Below are positions 63,052-64,000 of a stretch of DNA of 64,000 bases, piece by piece. How positions within the stretch are numbered: position 1 is the stretch's first letter; each line of letters begins with the position of its first letter. The notes beneath the pieces are model-generated. The model was not told the origin of the DNA. It worked only from the letters and a program-made list of their open reading frames with translations, and did no database searches. The position numbers and the translations under genes are program-made. Origin of the DNA: Bacteroidales bacterium (lineage in GTDB: Bacteria > Bacteroidota > Bacteroidia > Bacteroidales > UBA932); the NCBI GenBank assembly GCA_017504965.1, contig JAFVQD010000006.1, positions 1 through 64,000 on the forward strand, written 5' to 3'.

Positions 63052-63984
63052 TTATCGAACACACACATTAAGAGCCTTCGGCAATACTGTCAGCTCCAGT
63101 GGATTGGTTCCTATCACTTCACCATCCACCTCTATCGGCTGCTCTCCGTCCAGGATATCTATCTTTACCTGCTTGCCGGTGGTGTGGGAGATATCGGGGA
63201 TATCGTATATACGCCCAGTGAAGAGCTCTTTAAATCTCACCAATATCTCGGGCTTGGTCATATTCCCTATCACAGTGACATTGACAAGACCGTCATCCAT
63301 CACTGCGTCGGGTGCCTGGATCATACCTCCTCCGCTGTACACCCCATTTGCGAGGGCGACAGAGAGGGCTTTCCCCTGAAAATATAGCTTTCCGTCCACC
63401 TCGATCCTGAACATCGATGAGCGCATCTTGAAGAACGATCTGGCTGCTGCCTGCACATAGATGAATTTCCCTTCTTTTCCCCTCTCTTTCATCGAATTGC
63501 ACTCTCTGCAGATCGCAGCGTCGAGACCTATACCGCACCCATTCATAAGGTATCTTGTCTGGGGAACCATAGACTCGAAGACATCCACTCTGCAGATATC
63601 CTGACGTTTGGTATGTCCTGATGCTATAATCTGCGCACAAGTGGTATAGTCAGCAGGGATATTGTACATCCTCACCCAGTCATTGCCCGATCCGGCAGGG
63701 ATAACACCCAGGGTAATCTCGTGGGGAGGGACCTCTTTCTGGAAAAAAATCCCGTTCACCACTTCGTGAATAGTGCCGTCCCCCCCCACAGCAATAAGGT
63801 GTCTGTACCCCTCTCTCACCGCTTTTACAGAGAGCTCTATAGAATGGTATTTGCTTTTAGAAAATACAGCATCAAATTCTATTCCGGCACTTTTAAGAGC
63901 CTTGTCTATCTGAGACCACTCCTCCAACACTTTATTTTTTCCTGCTTTAGGGTTGGCTATCGCCATCCACTTCTGTCTGCTCAT
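63052..63984 (-). CDS. Diacylglycerol-kinase-family lipid kinase (YegS/DgkB-like)
   Basis: 310 residues. AVGGDGTIHEVVNGIFF is the nucleotide-binding GGDGT motif, GVIPAGSGNDWVRMYNIP the second conserved block, and GCGIGLDAAICREC the third. Phosphorylates a lipid such as diacylglycerol at the membrane. Complete within the window; ATG at 63984. The 100-base gap before priA-like (62952-63051) shows nothing. Confidence 0.9.
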   Translation of the reverse strand: MSRQKWMAIANPKAGKNKVLEEWSQIDKALKSAGIEFDAVFSKSKYHSIELSVKAVREGYRHLIAVGGDGTIHEVVNGIFFQKEVPPHEITLGVIPAGSGNDWVRMYNIPADYTTCAQIIASGHTKRQDICRVDVFESMVPQTRYLMNGCGIGLDAAICRECNSMKERGKEGKFIYVQAAARSFFKMRSSMFRIEVDGKLYFQGKALSVALANGVYSGGGMIQAPDAVMDDGLVNVTVIGNMTKPEILVRFKELFTGRIYDIPDISHTTGKQVKIDILDGEQPIEVDGEVIGTNPLELTVLPKALNVCVR

Positions 63985-64000
63985 ATTGAAATATGTTTAG

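Overview
The window looks like a chromosomal segment from an anaerobic gut-type member of the Bacteroidetes, most likely Bacteroidales. The evidence is the TonB receptor/DUF4249 lipoprotein pair, DUF4290, the LolA-like gene behind ftsK, a complete Na+-translocating NADH:quinone reductase operon, a monomeric [FeFe]-hydrogenase of the Bacteroides type, start codons without Shine-Dalgarno sequences, and promoters of the Bacteroidetes form TTTG-N19-21-TAnnTTTG. The species cannot be fixed from the sequence alone.

Layout. 1-6.2 kb: cell-envelope genes on the + strand (C-terminus of a membrane/barrel protein, an HTH regulator with a small partner, TonB receptor plus DUF4249 lipoprotein, two small lipoproteins). 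6.2-8.7 kb: a PcrA/UvrD helicase on the - strand. 8.7-14.6 kb: nqrABCDEF, closed by a strong terminator. 14.7-22.9 kb: housekeeping genes, mostly on the - strand (PHP phosphoesterase, RsmF-like methyltransferase, SRPBCC protein, pyrE; NUDIX; lolA-like, ftsK, DUF4290, NifX-like). 22.9-36.9 kb: a sigma54-dependent two-component system and a tripartite MacAB-TolC-like export system with one ATPase and three large permeases. Both of its non-coding gaps carry a sigma54 promoter with a matching pair of 17-bp activator sites about 90 and 111 bp upstream of the predicted start. 36.9-40.8 kb: hydrogenase, CDF metal exporter, methyltransferase, lipoprotein nitroreductase. 40.9-46.3 kb: an outer-membrane protein followed by potABCD; PotA has a duplicated TOBE region and PotD a C-terminal membrane helix. 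46.3-48.4 kb: MalY-type C-S lyase, DUF2147 and DUF4234 proteins.

48.5-60.8 kb is a defence island. A visibly A+T-richer type I restriction-modification operon runs on the - strand: XRE regulator, small coiled-coil protein, hsdM, DUF2971, hsdS, DUF4145, zinc-ribbon protein, an hsdS 3'-end remnant, two unrecognised genes (one membrane-anchored), hsdR, and an AlbA_2/Schlafen-type ATP-binding protein. A + strand HipB-like regulator is followed by a 39-codon stump of hipA. The island lies between two equal-length 286-bp direct repeats (19 mismatches) whose starts are 11,983 bp apart. Its right end abuts 108-bp tandem repeats, a 54-bp perfect palindrome and a tRNA-Phe gene. 61.2-64 kb holds a PriA-like protein that has lost its helicase motifs and a diacylglycerol-kinase-family lipid kinase.

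The most promising undescribed material is the unknown two-gene module inside the restriction operon with the adjacent hsdS scar, the repeat-bounded island itself, the paired-site sigma54 circuit of the exporter, the degenerate PriA, and a strongly structured non-coding stretch at 31.2-31.56 kb.
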